Below, in pieces: positions 1 through 8,798 of a stretch of DNA of 64,000 nucleotides; positions within the stretch are counted from its first letter, which is position 1, and every line of letters starts with the position of its first letter. The translations under genes were made by a program, and so were the position numbers. Source of the stretch: a marine gamma proteobacterium HTCC2143 (GTDB lineage Bacteria > Pseudomonadota > Gammaproteobacteria > Pseudomonadales > Dasaniaceae); contig AAVT01000001.1 in assembly GCA_000169075.1 (NCBI GenBank), positions 943,201 to 1,007,200 on the forward strand, in the 5' to 3' direction. Below the pieces are notes generated by a model that saw only the letters and a list, made by a program, of their open reading frames with translations, ran no database searches and was not told the origin of the DNA.

Positions 1-384
1 GTTCTGCTGGTTGAAGATAACGTTATCAATCAGGAGGTGATGGTTGCCATTTTGAGAAGTCTAAAAATTCATGTAGATGTTGCGAATGATGGGTTTGACG
101 CTGTGGCTATGCTTAAGTGTACCGAGCTGCCAACATTTGATCTGATACTCATGGACTGCCAAATGCCTAATCTGGATGGTTACGAAACGACACGACGGAT
201 ACGATCCGGGGATGTTGGCGAATTGTTGAGCAAAATTCCTATAATCGCACTTACTGCAAACACCATGAACAGTGAACGAGAAAAGTGTATTAATGTAGGC
301 ATGAACGAATATCTCACCAAACCAATAAACACTGAAGCTTTGAAGTCGGTATTAGCGAAGCACCACCGCGTTAAGTTGCCATAG
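1..384 (+). CDS. Response-regulator receiver domain, C-terminal end of a (hybrid kinase?) protein, 5' partial
   Basis: The frame is open from the first base of the window, so the gene begins to the left. The visible 127 residues are a complete REC domain: an acidic pair after the first beta strand (VEDN), the phospho-acceptor Asp in LILMDCQMP, the conserved Thr in ALTAN, and the Lys in LTKPIN. The protein ends shortly after the last helix with no output domain. A C-terminal receiver of this type (MDCQMPNLDGYE) is typical of hybrid histidine kinases, which is the inference here; a stand-alone receiver cannot be excluded. An internal ATG at 37 is not the true start, because homology begins before it. 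Confidence 0.85.
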   Translation, partial: VLLVEDNVINQEVMVAILRSLKIHVDVANDGFDAVAMLKCTELPTFDLILMDCQMPNLDGYETTRRIRSGDVGELLSKIPIIALTANTMNSEREKCINVGMNEYLTKPINTEALKSVLAKHHRVKLP

Positions 385-706
385 GCAAAGGATAGATCCC
401 CCCAGGACTGTTTTTTGCACATAAAGCCGCTGGTAGGTAACACGCGTGTGGTCGATTCGTTGAAAATGATGCATGTGATATTGATAGTGAATCCGCTAGA
501 AACATTGTTTTTCGCACAGTTTATGCGCAGCTCATTTATCAGGATTAACAGATAAGCGTCTCAAGGATTTTTACAGCAATGCTTTTCGATAAAACTTATT
601 AGGCCACTCGTAGCCGCGCTTTTGGCAATATTGAAGGTATCAAAAGAAACCATCATGCAATCTACTGCCAAAGATAGAGAGATTTGACTGAATCAGATGG
701 GGCGGC
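385..706. other. Intergenic stretch without a recognised gene
   Basis: About 320 bases between the receiver-domain gene and the truncated SDR. I see no open frame with recognisable similarity, no tRNA and no clear promoter. The missing N-terminal part of the downstream SDR is not found here in any frame, which supports loss of that segment rather than a simple frameshift. Confidence 0.5.
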
Positions 707-1318
707 TTGAAACAATTGATCGACAAAAAAGCCCCGCAATGCGAGGCTTCTAGGACGTTTCAGGACTTCTTGAAACTATGTGATAGTGCGGCCGCTGAGC
801 TTGGTGGCGTCGATATTTTCATCGCTAATGTGACCGCAGGGTCTCCACCAGCAGGCTCGAGCATATGGGATGCAGTCACCAATACCGACATCCAGGCGAC
901 AGTGTCTTGTATTGATGCCGCTTTGCCCCTGCTAAAACAGTCAGAAAATGGGTCCATAATCTATATCAGCTCGATGGCCGGCATCATTGCTACCCCTGCG
1001 ATACCCGCATATGGTACCGCTAAAGCTGCCACGACTCATTATATGAAGAGCTTGTCGAAAACTCTGGTGAACGATGGCATACGAGTGAGCACTGTGTCCC
1101 CCGGAGATATCATCACCCAGGGCAATGTATGGGACAAAGTGCGCATTTACAAACCCGAGCTTTTTGAAAAAGTGATGAAAAGAAATCCACGAAGCAGCCT
1201 TGGCACGCCAGAGGAAATTGCACAGGTTGTCAGTTTTATAGCCAGCCTAATGGCAAGCCTGGTCAATGGCGCCCACCTGGTCGTGGATGGCTGCAGTACC
1301 GACCATGTACATTTTTGA
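707..1318 (+). pseudogene. Short-chain dehydrogenase/reductase, N-terminally truncated
   Basis: The 203-residue product has the C-terminal two thirds of a classical SDR: GGVDIFIANV (the NNAG region), catalytic Ser in IIYISSMAG, the Tyr-x3-Lys pair in AYGTAKAA, a PG motif after beta-6, and a C-terminal LVNGAHLVVDGG-like segment (here VVDGCS). SDRs are normally about 250 residues and begin with a TGxxxGIG dinucleotide-binding loop. That loop is absent, and the first residues overlap a terminator-like hairpin. The protein could not bind NAD(P) in the usual way, so I call it a remnant. It is flanked by other broken enzyme genes. Confidence 0.7.
725..751 (-). terminator. Terminator-like hairpin inside the 5' end of the SDR remnant
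   Basis: An A6 run (725-730) is followed by a 7-bp stem with one mismatch (731-737 against 741-747) and a 3-base loop. Read on the minus strand this is a G+C-rich stem followed by U6, the form of an intrinsic terminator. It lies inside the frame that starts at 707, which argues that the first ~15 codons of that frame are not original coding sequence. No gene on the minus strand obviously needs it. Confidence 0.3.
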
Positions 1319-1349
1319 CCAATATTCAGCTAATACCATAAGCCCAGAC

Positions 1350-1374
1350 AAAAAAATCGGCCCGAAGGCCGATT
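1350..1374 (-). terminator. Intrinsic terminator of the TonB-dependent receptor gene
   Basis: On the minus strand an 8-bp perfect stem (arms 1355-1362 and 1367-1374) with a 4-base TTCG loop is followed by a run of seven T. It lies 20 bases beyond the receptor stop codon. The opposite strand has no U tract after the stem, so it should act on leftward transcription only. Confidence 0.85.
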
Positions 1375-1393
1375 ATAGAACGAAACCCTTAAG

Positions 1394-3652
1394 CTAGAAC
1401 TTGGCCCCAACGGTGAGTCGGTAGGTGCGGTCAGGACCGAGAAATTGGCTAGTGGCTGAACCGCCTAACACCGCAAAGGTTGAGCCGCCGACAAAGTACG
1501 GGTAGTCTTCACCCGTCGCGTTTTCGACACCGAGGACCACACTGTAGATCCCACTGGGTGAGGTTACGCCAGCACGCAAGTTGAGCAAGCCATAAGAGTC
1601 GATTGCAAAAGCCTCCTCACCACCAGCGCTGGAGTTCTTCTCATCCTGCCAATAGTATTCAGCGCGCACAAAACTATCCCAGCCACCGTCGCCGATTTTA
1701 AAGGCGTAATCGCCGATAAATGAAACCGCCCACTCCGGCACGCCCTGGTAGTCCGCTCCCTCCAGTGCTGGCTGATCATCGAATTTCTCGTATTTGACAT
1801 CTAGCCAGGTAAGCGACGCCGAGAGCGTCAGGCCATCCACGGGAGGGAGGTAGGTGACGTCCGCCTCTAAGCCATTGGACAGAATCTCGGTGATAGAAAT
1901 ATTTCGGGTTAGTCCCGCAGCGTCGCGGTTAATAGACTGAAGATCTTCTACCGACTGGGTGAACAGAGCGGTATTGATGGACAGGGTCTTGTCCAGGAAC
2001 CACCCCTTAAAACCGAGCTCCACTAGTGTCGGTATCTCGGGATCTAATACTGGAAGACCGCCCTCTTCATTGACAAAATTCAAATTGGCCGACTCTGCAA
2101 CGTCAATACCTGCCCCCTTGTATCCTCGTGAAAGGGTCAAATATGTGTTCACATTTTCGCTGATATTATAGCGACCAATGACACGCCCGGAGAAATCCTG
2201 ATCATCTATTATTGTCTCCCCTGTGAAAGCGGCCCCCAAAAACTCTGACTGGGGGAAATTTGGATTGATGGGGGTATAAGTACGAGTGTAGCTTCCCTTC
2301 TTCTCTTCATCGGTATAACGCCCTCCCACAATTAATGAGAAGCGGTCAGTAACATCCCAGGTAAATTCACCAAACAAAGCTGCGCTGGTTGTTTCTACTG
2401 ATCGAACAGCTTGCAGCTGTGTATTAAAGAGTCCGAAAGAGCCTAGCTCAACAAAGATGCTGCCATCAGCGTCAACGTCTTCGTTGAAATAAAACAGCCC
2501 AGCCACATAACTTACCGAATCTCCCATGTCACCGAACAACCTGAACTCTTGGCTTACTTGTGTCGACTCCGCCTCGGTCCCATTGCGATTATTGATATCT
2601 GTGTTAGACAGCTGATCTGCCTCATTGAACTCGTCAATTTCCCAGTCGCGCCAGGAAGTGATCGATGTAAGCTGCGTCCCCCCCTCGAATCCGTAGTTTA
2701 ATTCCAGCGCCACACCGCCGGCCTCAGACTCCTGGTTTATACGATCATCAAAAATTGCAACATCGCGATTACCTTCACCAGGCTTGATTCCGAACTCATC
2801 CAAAGCGGCCTGAAGCTGCACAGCATTTTCAGTGTATGCGCTGGCGATTATAAAGATATCGTCGTTGGACGTGAGGTAAGTGGGCAGACAGCAGGCGTTG
2901 TCCTCCTTTACTGTATCCACTGTCAGCAGTGCACTTAGATTGTCTGAGGGCTGAAACAAAAGCTTTCCTCGCAAAGACCAAGTGTCTTTGTCGTTAACAT
3001 CATCCTGCCCGGGGAAAGCATTATTCAGCTTACCGTCAGTTACATGACTCGAGCCAGTGAGACGATAAGCCAAGGTGTCTTCTATAAGGGGACCCGTGAC
3101 CGTGCCCCGGACCCGTAACTCATTGTCGGAACCAAACATGACATCGCTACCGCCGGAAAATTCGAACTCTGGCTTTTTGGTACGGACATTGACCACTCCG
3201 GCAGACGCGTTCTTCCCAAATAAAGTACCCTGCGGACCCTTAATCACTTCAACGCTCTCGATGTCGTATAAATCAAAAAAACCTTGCGCTTCACGGCCCA
3301 TCACCACACCGTCGATGACCGTCGCCACACTGGACTCAAAACCGTCACTAAAACTAAAGGTAGATATGCCGCGAATTCTGGTCCCATTGGCACGAGTGGT
3401 GTTAGTGGGAGAGTAGTCAAAACCAGGCACAAATTTCACGATGTCAGACATCGAATTAAACCCAGTCTGTTCGAAGAATTCAGCGCCTATTACAGATACC
3501 GCAATCGGCGTATCAACCAGACTCTCATTTTGCTTCCTAGCCGTAACTACTATTTCCTCAAGGACAGTCAGACCTTCGGCAGTACTGAGATTGGGGATTA
3601 GTAACAGTGAACTGGCCATGGCCAAACTCAGCGTTGTGTGCCTATATTTCAT
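1394..3652 (-). CDS. TonB-dependent outer-membrane receptor (first of two)
   Basis: The 752-residue protein has a signal peptide (about residues 1-25, ending STA-EG), a TonB box EEIVVTA (32-38), a plug domain with the usual SVxVIxA-like and GPQGTLFGKNASAG segments (to about 165), and a 22-strand-type barrel ending in a C-terminal Phe (LTVGAKF). It would take up a large substrate across the outer membrane using TonB energy. The substrate is not evident; the plug resembles the broad family common in marine degraders of hydrophobic or aromatic compounds. It is divergent from a TetR-type regulator whose gene is frameshifted, and the same arrangement recurs at 5973-9383. It ends in a strong terminator. 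Confidence 0.93.
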   Translation of the reverse strand: MKYRHTTLSLAMASSLLLIPNLSTAEGLTVLEEIVVTARKQNESLVDTPIAVSVIGAEFFEQTGFNSMSDIVKFVPGFDYSPTNTTRANGTRIRGISTFSFSDGFESSVATVIDGVVMGREAQGFFDLYDIESVEVIKGPQGTLFGKNASAGVVNVRTKKPEFEFSGGSDVMFGSDNELRVRGTVTGPLIEDTLAYRLTGSSHVTDGKLNNAFPGQDDVNDKDTWSLRGKLLFQPSDNLSALLTVDTVKEDNACCLPTYLTSNDDIFIIASAYTENAVQLQAALDEFGIKPGEGNRDVAIFDDRINQESEAGGVALELNYGFEGGTQLTSITSWRDWEIDEFNEADQLSNTDINNRNGTEAESTQVSQEFRLFGDMGDSVSYVAGLFYFNEDVDADGSIFVELGSFGLFNTQLQAVRSVETTSAALFGEFTWDVTDRFSLIVGGRYTDEEKKGSYTRTYTPINPNFPQSEFLGAAFTGETIIDDQDFSGRVIGRYNISENVNTYLTLSRGYKGAGIDVAESANLNFVNEEGGLPVLDPEIPTLVELGFKGWFLDKTLSINTALFTQSVEDLQSINRDAAGLTRNISITEILSNGLEADVTYLPPVDGLTLSASLTWLDVKYEKFDDQPALEGADYQGVPEWAVSFIGDYAFKIGDGGWDSFVRAEYYWQDEKNSSAGGEEAFAIDSYGLLNLRAGVTSPSGIYSVVLGVENATGEDYPYFVGGSTFAVLGGSATSQFLGPDRTYRLTVGAKF

Positions 3653-4014
3653 CGATGTACCCTCTTATTTTAGTAGTAAGCTGCTTGCGGTTTTACTGGA
3701 AATTTGCCGCATCACTAATTTTTATTTCTATATTAGAAGATTAGACAATTAACAGAGGAAGTCAACTGCTAATCCCTCATAAACTCTACTTAACTGACAG
3801 ATAAATCCATCTTATGAGTACATGTTGTAATTCAACTACTTGTATTTATTAGTTTTTTTGTTTTTTTTTGAGTATCTGCTTAATACTGACCTTTATTATA
3901 ATATTGTTTAACTTTGGGTCGAAAAAACACCAAATAAACATTCATTTGGGAGGTCAGACTCTACGATTTCATGATAAAGTTCGGGTTTACTAGACGAAAC
4001 GTATTGTGGTAATC
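3653..4014. promoter_or_regulatory. Divergent intergenic region between TonB receptor and TetR genes
   Basis: About 360 A+T-rich bases that should hold the promoters of both divergent genes and the operator of the TetR protein. It includes T7 and T10 runs near 3852-3870. I could not pick a convincing -35/-10 pair or a long palindrome, so the assignment rests on position alone. Confidence 0.35.
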
Positions 4015-4655
4015 ATGACAATGGAGAAAAAAACACGCAGTAGGCTGTCCCCGAATGCTAGAAAATCTATGATTCTGGGCCACGCCGCAAGGCTGATTTC
4101 CGCCGAGGGCGTGTCTGCAGTCAATATGAAGCGCCTTGGCAAAGAAGTGGGAGTCAGCAAAGCACTGGTTTACAATTATTACCCCAATCTAACACTGGTT
4201 TTAAAAGCACTATTGACGCGCGAGTATCGGCACTTAAGAAAATTGCAGTTTGAGGCGGCTGAGAGTGGCAAGACCCTAGAGCGGCTCGTCAGGCGTGTCA
4301 CCCATGTATACCTTGTCTACATAAAAGAACATGGCCCGTTAATCGACAGATTGGCGGCAGAACCTTCCGTTGCCAATAATGGCGACCCCACCGAATATAA
4401 TCGTGATTCTGCTGTTGTATATATATAGCCAGAATTTTCAGCGAAAACTTCCAAATCGATATGTCTATAGCCCTTCCCGTGGTAGATATATCCTATGGAC
4501 TTCCGGCAGCAGCGGGTCACTATATAACGAGTCATAATATTTCACTGCAGGAGATTGAAGACATCACAGTCATCATGATTTTAGCCAGTTTGGAAGCAGT
4601 AGTCAGTAAGCACAAAACTTCGTTGAAACTATTGCACAGGCCTGAATCAGGCTAA
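4015..4655 (+). pseudogene. TetR-family regulator, frameshifted in a (TA)5 tract
   Basis: The first frame (ATG at 4015; a GTG at 4006 and an ATG at 4021 are alternatives) encodes a TetR DNA-binding domain: RLSPNARKSMILGHAARLI, then the recognition helix VGVSKALVYNYYPN. The frame stops at 4426-4428 directly after GTT GTA TAT ATA. The bases 4418-4427 are (TA)5. Removing one TA unit gives VVYIARIFSENF and continues in frame to 4655 (SLEAVVSKHKTSL), producing about 212-215 residues, a normal TetR length. The ligand-binding half is therefore intact but out of frame. This could be a true lesion, slippage-based switching, or a sequencing error. By position it should control the divergent TonB receptor. 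Confidence 0.8.
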
Positions 4656-4835
4656 GCTCGCGGGTTCATTTTTTCAGTCGTAAATAAAAACGTCCTCCAA
4701 GGGGCGGGTGAACCGGCAGCCGATTAAATGACGCGCTTTCCGGCGTTTCACAATCGGGCTTTGGCAATAGCGTCACATCATTTCTACAGTAGATTAATCA
4801 GTTACGGCTGTAGGGGGCAATTACCAAGCCTAAGC

Positions 4836-5702
4836 CTAAGACGCCTCCCCGGTAGGCGGAAAAATTTCATCTAGCTTATCCAGCGATTCCTGGCTGAAGC
4901 TTATATCGGGTACATGTAATACGGAAACTAACTGCTCAAGACTAGCCGGGCCCATAATAGAGGCAGAAACCTGCGGTTGATGTAACAGCCATGCAAGGGC
5001 TATTGCGCTGGGCGACTCGTTTAACTGTGCGCAAAACTGGTAATACTGTTGCAGCTGAAAATCTCGCTCATTAGCGGCATTACTCACACCTTCAGACTGC
5101 CGCCGCCCACCTGAGTCTTGTGATGGACCGCTCAGCAGCCCCTCCCCCCCCCCCGCCTGGGGGCTCCATGGAATGAGCCCCAGCCCGTATTCCCGACAGG
5201 CAGGAATGACTTCAAGCTCCACGCTTCGCTCAATCAGGTTATATATACTCTGCTCTGAAATCAGCCCCATTTGTTGTTTGGCTATAGCTTTTTCGTTGGC
5301 ACGCGCAATGGCCCAGCCAGGGAAATTACTGGAGCCAACATAAGTGATTTTCCCCTGGCTGATCAGCCTTTCCATCGCTTACCAAATTTCTTCAATAGGT
5401 GCTAACCGGTCGATATGGTGCATTTGATAGAGATCGATGTGATCGACCCCTAAACGCCTCAAGCTGGCATCGCATGCTAATTGGATATGACGTGCCGACA
5501 AACCGCGGTCATTCACATCATCAGACATAGGCTCGTGAACCTTTGTAACCAACACTAGACGATCACGTCGTGAGGTGTCCTCAGCGAGCCACTTGCCGGT
5601 CGCCTCAGCAGCTTTGCGGCATTGCCGTACTTCGGGCGGATAGGGTTGAGTGGCCACGAATAGGGCGTTTTTTTTGCCTATACTCGCACTGCCTTCCACC
5701 AT
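4836..5702 (-). pseudogene. Aldo/keto reductase interrupted by an in-frame stop
   Basis: Two consecutive open stretches on the minus strand are in the same frame, separated by a single TAA (5379-5381). Reading through it gives EEIW-x-AMERLISQGK, and a CAA Gln would restore the family pattern, so this looks like one nonsense change. The rest is clear aldo/keto reductase: RRDRLVLVTKVH, SLRRLGVDHIDLYQMHHID, KITYVGSSNF, IPWSPQAGG and the AIALAWLL helix. The N-terminal ~60 residues with the catalytic Asp-Tyr are not recognisable; the first ~28 codons fall within an 85-bp repeat shared with 9868-9952. A run of eleven C (5144-5154, G in the coding strand) lies within the gene. Confidence 0.82.
5601..5685. 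repeat. 85-bp repeat, copy 1 (partner at 9868-9952)
   Basis: Aligned base for base without gaps to 9868-9952, I count seven differences in 85 positions (about 92% identity). It covers the 5' end of the broken aldo/keto reductase. Both copies could encode a similar peptide on the minus strand (ALFVATxPYPxEVRQCR), but I do not recognise it. No terminal inverted repeats or target-site duplications are evident, so I do not call it an insertion sequence. Confidence 0.8.
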
Positions 5703-5783
5703 AAAGACAAAAATTCCTTCGGTCCTACTTTAATGATGTCAGTTATGGGGTGCTTATTTACCATATAGTCAGTAAGTTTTTTA

Positions 5784-5800
5784 TTATACTGTTCGTATAA
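5784..5800. promoter_or_regulatory. 17-base palindrome upstream of the aldo/keto reductase (possible operator)
   Basis: TTATAC and GTATAA arms flank a 5-base spacer, about 80 bases before the first codon of the leftward aldo/keto reductase remnant. Size and symmetry fit a TetR-type operator, but there is no second copy in the window that would confirm a binding protein. Confidence 0.3.
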
Positions 5801-5918
5801 AAATAGATGAAAAGATAAAGAGTGGGTTTGAAGGGGGTAATGGTAGGGCGATTGCTATAAACGGTTGTGCAGATTGAGCGAGGGAGGTGGTCGGCGCAGC
5901 TTAAGTCGATGGAGTCGT

Positions 5919-5955
5919 TAAAAAAGCGCCGACGCAAAGGTTGCGCCGGTCGCTA
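5919..5955 (-). terminator. Intrinsic terminator of the second TonB receptor gene
   Basis: On the minus strand an imperfect G+C-rich stem of about 13 bp (roughly 5926-5954) is followed by a run of six T. It begins about 20 bases after the receptor stop codon. Confidence 0.7.
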
Positions 5956-5972
5956 GTGATTACCGAACCGTT

Positions 5973-8372
5973 CTAGAACGTATAGGAAACGGTGACCCCG
6001 TAGGTCTGTGGCTGATTAAGGAAGGAGTTAACTGTGCCACTCTGTGCGACGCCCGCGAAAGCGCCGGTGTAATACTCGTCATCGTTGAGGTTACGTATCC
6101 ACAGTTGCGCGCCAAAACCGTTGTTAAAGTTCAGTCCGGCACTGGCGTTGGCGGTATTTACCTGGCGTGATAGGCCGGGGAAACTATCGCTGAGATCAGA
6201 TGATCGCTCATATTGATACTCGGCGCGAATATAGCCATCGATGCCATTGTCGAACGTTAGGTTGTATACCACTGACCCCGTCATACTGAGCGTGTGAATG
6301 CCTCCTGGTCTCTCGCCCGACCGATCGATGGCCCCCGATTGTCCAATCGGTGGTGGAGCATTTCTGTAGTCTTCGTAAACCGGGTCAAGGTAGGTGCCCG
6401 CTAGAGTAAACGTCCAGTCGGCCGTTGGAGCGTAGAGTATGTCAAATTCAACACCTTGAGAGGCCAGTTCCCCGGCATTACTGGAGATGAAGTTGACGCC
6501 GTCAAAGGTTCTGGCGTGAAAGTCTTCGATACTTTGATCGAATATGGCGATATTTAGGCTGCCATTATCAAATCTCGATTTCATGCCTATTTCATATACC
6601 GTTGCATACTCGGGAGACGAGAAGCGGTTGCCGTATTGTTGGTTAGGCGTTGCAATACCTGCGGCGGCAATGGCTGCTGCATCGTTAATGTTAGGGTGTG
6701 CAAAGTTTGACAAGTCCCAGGAGGACGATTTAAAGCCGGTGGAGGCCGTTGCATAGAAATTGAAGTTATCGTTCATCTCCCAAGACAATCGGGCGAGCCA
6801 GGTGGTGTCACTATCATCGGTTTTGCCGTCTTCAACCGCGTTGGGAATGCTCAGTTGTGGGGGTCTAAATTGTAAACCCTTAAATGGTGCAAAGGCGCCG
6901 CCCGCAACGACATCTAAATCTAGCGCAGAAAATACGTCGGGGTTACTGGTTTGAATTAACTCTACTTCCTTTTCATCATTCGTGTAATTAAGGCCGAGGG
7001 TGGCGGTTAATGAATCGGTCAGTTGGTAATCGAAGGTACCAAACACTGAGTACGCTTCGTTATTCTGTTCTATCATCCCGCCCACGATCCATCCTGCGGT
7101 AAAAGCTTCCCCGGGAATTCCTGCAATCGCCTCTAGCGTAGGCAGAGGGCTAAATGGGCCGCCGGTTAGAGCGAGAACGTAATTTCTGAGATCATCGCCG
7201 TAGATCGTTTCGGCTTCTCCGGTGATATCTTCATTAAAATAAGAGGCGCCGACCATCCAGCTAAGTGCGTTGTCTGTATTTGAGGTCAGTCGTAATTCCT
7301 GACTAAAAGTTTCAATCTCGCGATGGCTTGTACCTTTACAGATGTCGAGGCTGGTATAGTCACATTCGCCTAGATCCGGGCCGCTTTCATTATTTCGAAT
7401 CGCAGAGATTGAGGTTAGGGTAAAGTTTTCGAAATCGATATCAGCGTGAAAGGAGATACCTTTGTCTTCTATTGTATTGGTTGGATCAAGATTGAGCACC
7501 GACGTGTAGCCGAATTGGTCATCAGTACTAATCACGTCTCCGCCTAGGGCCTTGATGGCGTCGGCGGTTGGGCCGTTGACTACCGCGCCAACGGTACAAC
7601 AGATTTCGTCGAGGTCGGAATAGTCTGCAATCACCCGTAAGCTGACTGAGTCATTGGGCTCGAACAAGGCTTGGGCGCGCAGGTTATAGCGATCTTTGTC
7701 GTTGAGGTCTTTTAGTCCGGGAGACAGGCTCTCGGTGAAGCCGTCACGTTGATTCATGCCGCCCGAAAAACTCATGGACAGTTTGTCCGTTACAGCGCCG
7801 CTGACATATCCCTTCACTATTCGTTGGTTATAATTTCCCAGTGTCGCTTCAATTTTCGCTTCAAATTCCTGTGAGGGTGGGGTTGTGATTACGCTGACCA
7901 CGCCCGCCGAGGCATTCTTTCCAAATAGGGTGCTTTGTGGGCCGCTCAGGACCTCAATACGACTGACTCGGGGAAGATCCCCGATCGATGAGCTTGATCG
8001 CGAGCGAAATACGCCATCAATGAATACGCCCACGGCAGGCTCTGTACCTGCACTGCTACCGCCATTGCCAAAGCCGCGAATAGCGTAAACCGCTGAGCCA
8101 ACCCGGGTGAAGCTTGTTACCCGCAGTGAAGGTACCAGTACTTGCAGGTCGGCAATATCGATGATTTTACTTTGTTCGATCGCTAGTTGGCTGGTTACAG
8201 ACACTGAAATGGGGGTGTCCTGCAATGATCGTTCGCGTTTTGAGGCGGTAACGAGTATTTCTTCCAATGCAAAGCTCTCTTCCTGAGCTTGTACAAGGGG
8301 CGTGTTAAGTGCGCCGGCTACGGCCGAAGCGAGTAACGACCGCTTAAATAGTGTGGTATTAATCTTATGCAT
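5973..8372 (-). CDS. TonB-dependent outer-membrane receptor (second of two)
   Basis: The 799-residue protein has a signal peptide (cleavage near VQAQ-EE, residue 30), TonB box EEILVTA (about 37-43), a plug with GPQSTLFGKNASAG, and a barrel ending in an aromatic residue (TVSYTF). It has the same family features as the receptor at 1394-3652, including a Cys-Cys pair in the first third of the barrel (EICCTV here, NACCLP there). Divergently placed from an intact TetR gene starting near 8799. Substrate not determinable from sequence; uptake of a hydrophobic carbon source is only an inference from the catabolic genes in the window. Confidence 0.93.
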   Translation of the reverse strand: MHKINTTLFKRSLLASAVAGALNTPLVQAQEESFALEEILVTASKRERSLQDTPISVSVTSQLAIEQSKIIDIADLQVLVPSLRVTSFTRVGSAVYAIRGFGNGGSSAGTEPAVGVFIDGVFRSRSSSSIGDLPRVSRIEVLSGPQSTLFGKNASAGVVSVITTPPSQEFEAKIEATLGNYNQRIVKGYVSGAVTDKLSMSFSGGMNQRDGFTESLSPGLKDLNDKDRYNLRAQALFEPNDSVSLRVIADYSDLDEICCTVGAVVNGPTADAIKALGGDVISTDDQFGYTSVLNLDPTNTIEDKGISFHADIDFENFTLTSISAIRNNESGPDLGECDYTSLDICKGTSHREIETFSQELRLTSNTDNALSWMVGASYFNEDITGEAETIYGDDLRNYVLALTGGPFSPLPTLEAIAGIPGEAFTAGWIVGGMIEQNNEAYSVFGTFDYQLTDSLTATLGLNYTNDEKEVELIQTSNPDVFSALDLDVVAGGAFAPFKGLQFRPPQLSIPNAVEDGKTDDSDTTWLARLSWEMNDNFNFYATASTGFKSSSWDLSNFAHPNINDAAAIAAAGIATPNQQYGNRFSSPEYATVYEIGMKSRFDNGSLNIAIFDQSIEDFHARTFDGVNFISSNAGELASQGVEFDILYAPTADWTFTLAGTYLDPVYEDYRNAPPPIGQSGAIDRSGERPGGIHTLSMTGSVVYNLTFDNGIDGYIRAEYQYERSSDLSDSFPGLSRQVNTANASAGLNFNNGFGAQLWIRNLNDDEYYTGAFAGVAQSGTVNSFLNQPQTYGVTVSYTF

Positions 8373-8798
8373 GATATGTGCTCCGGTGAGAATTTTTTGT
8401 TATACATCCGCATTAGTGCATGAGTCGTCAGTAATTTACCCTAAATTTTATAATAAGCGTACTATTATCACTTAGTTATAATAAAAACAGGAGGCTTCTG
8501 ATTTTTTTGTCGTCTCGCTACTGAGTTTTTCGTAATGGATGGTGTTAGATATCGTGATCTGTAGCAAAGTGATGAGCTCATTGCTAATAGATAGATTTAT
8601 CTAACCAAGCTTATTTGGCAGCCCTTTTTGGATTCGATCCGGGTTTCATCGTCAGGCTAAGTGGTAGTTAAAGAGGGGAGGGTCCGAGAACGGTCACGAT
8701 GAGGCAGACAGATAGTTTGTTAAAGCGGGCTAGTATCTTCCTAAAACTTAGGTTAATTTTCGTGGCTGCAAAATAAAACTGCGAATCGAGTGCTTACC
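8373..8798. promoter_or_regulatory. Divergent intergenic region between second TonB receptor and TetR
   Basis: About 425 bases expected to carry both divergent promoters. The clearest symmetric element is at 8450-8468: ATAATA and TATTAT arms around a 7-base centre, about 78 bases before the receptor start, in a position suited to an operator. It is A+T-rich and could be chance. No coding sequence is seen. Confidence 0.35.

Noticed and set aside
3075..3601. Long open frames opposite the first TonB receptor
   Set aside because: They lie antisense to a complete receptor gene, have no ribosome-binding sites and read as low-complexity shadow frames.
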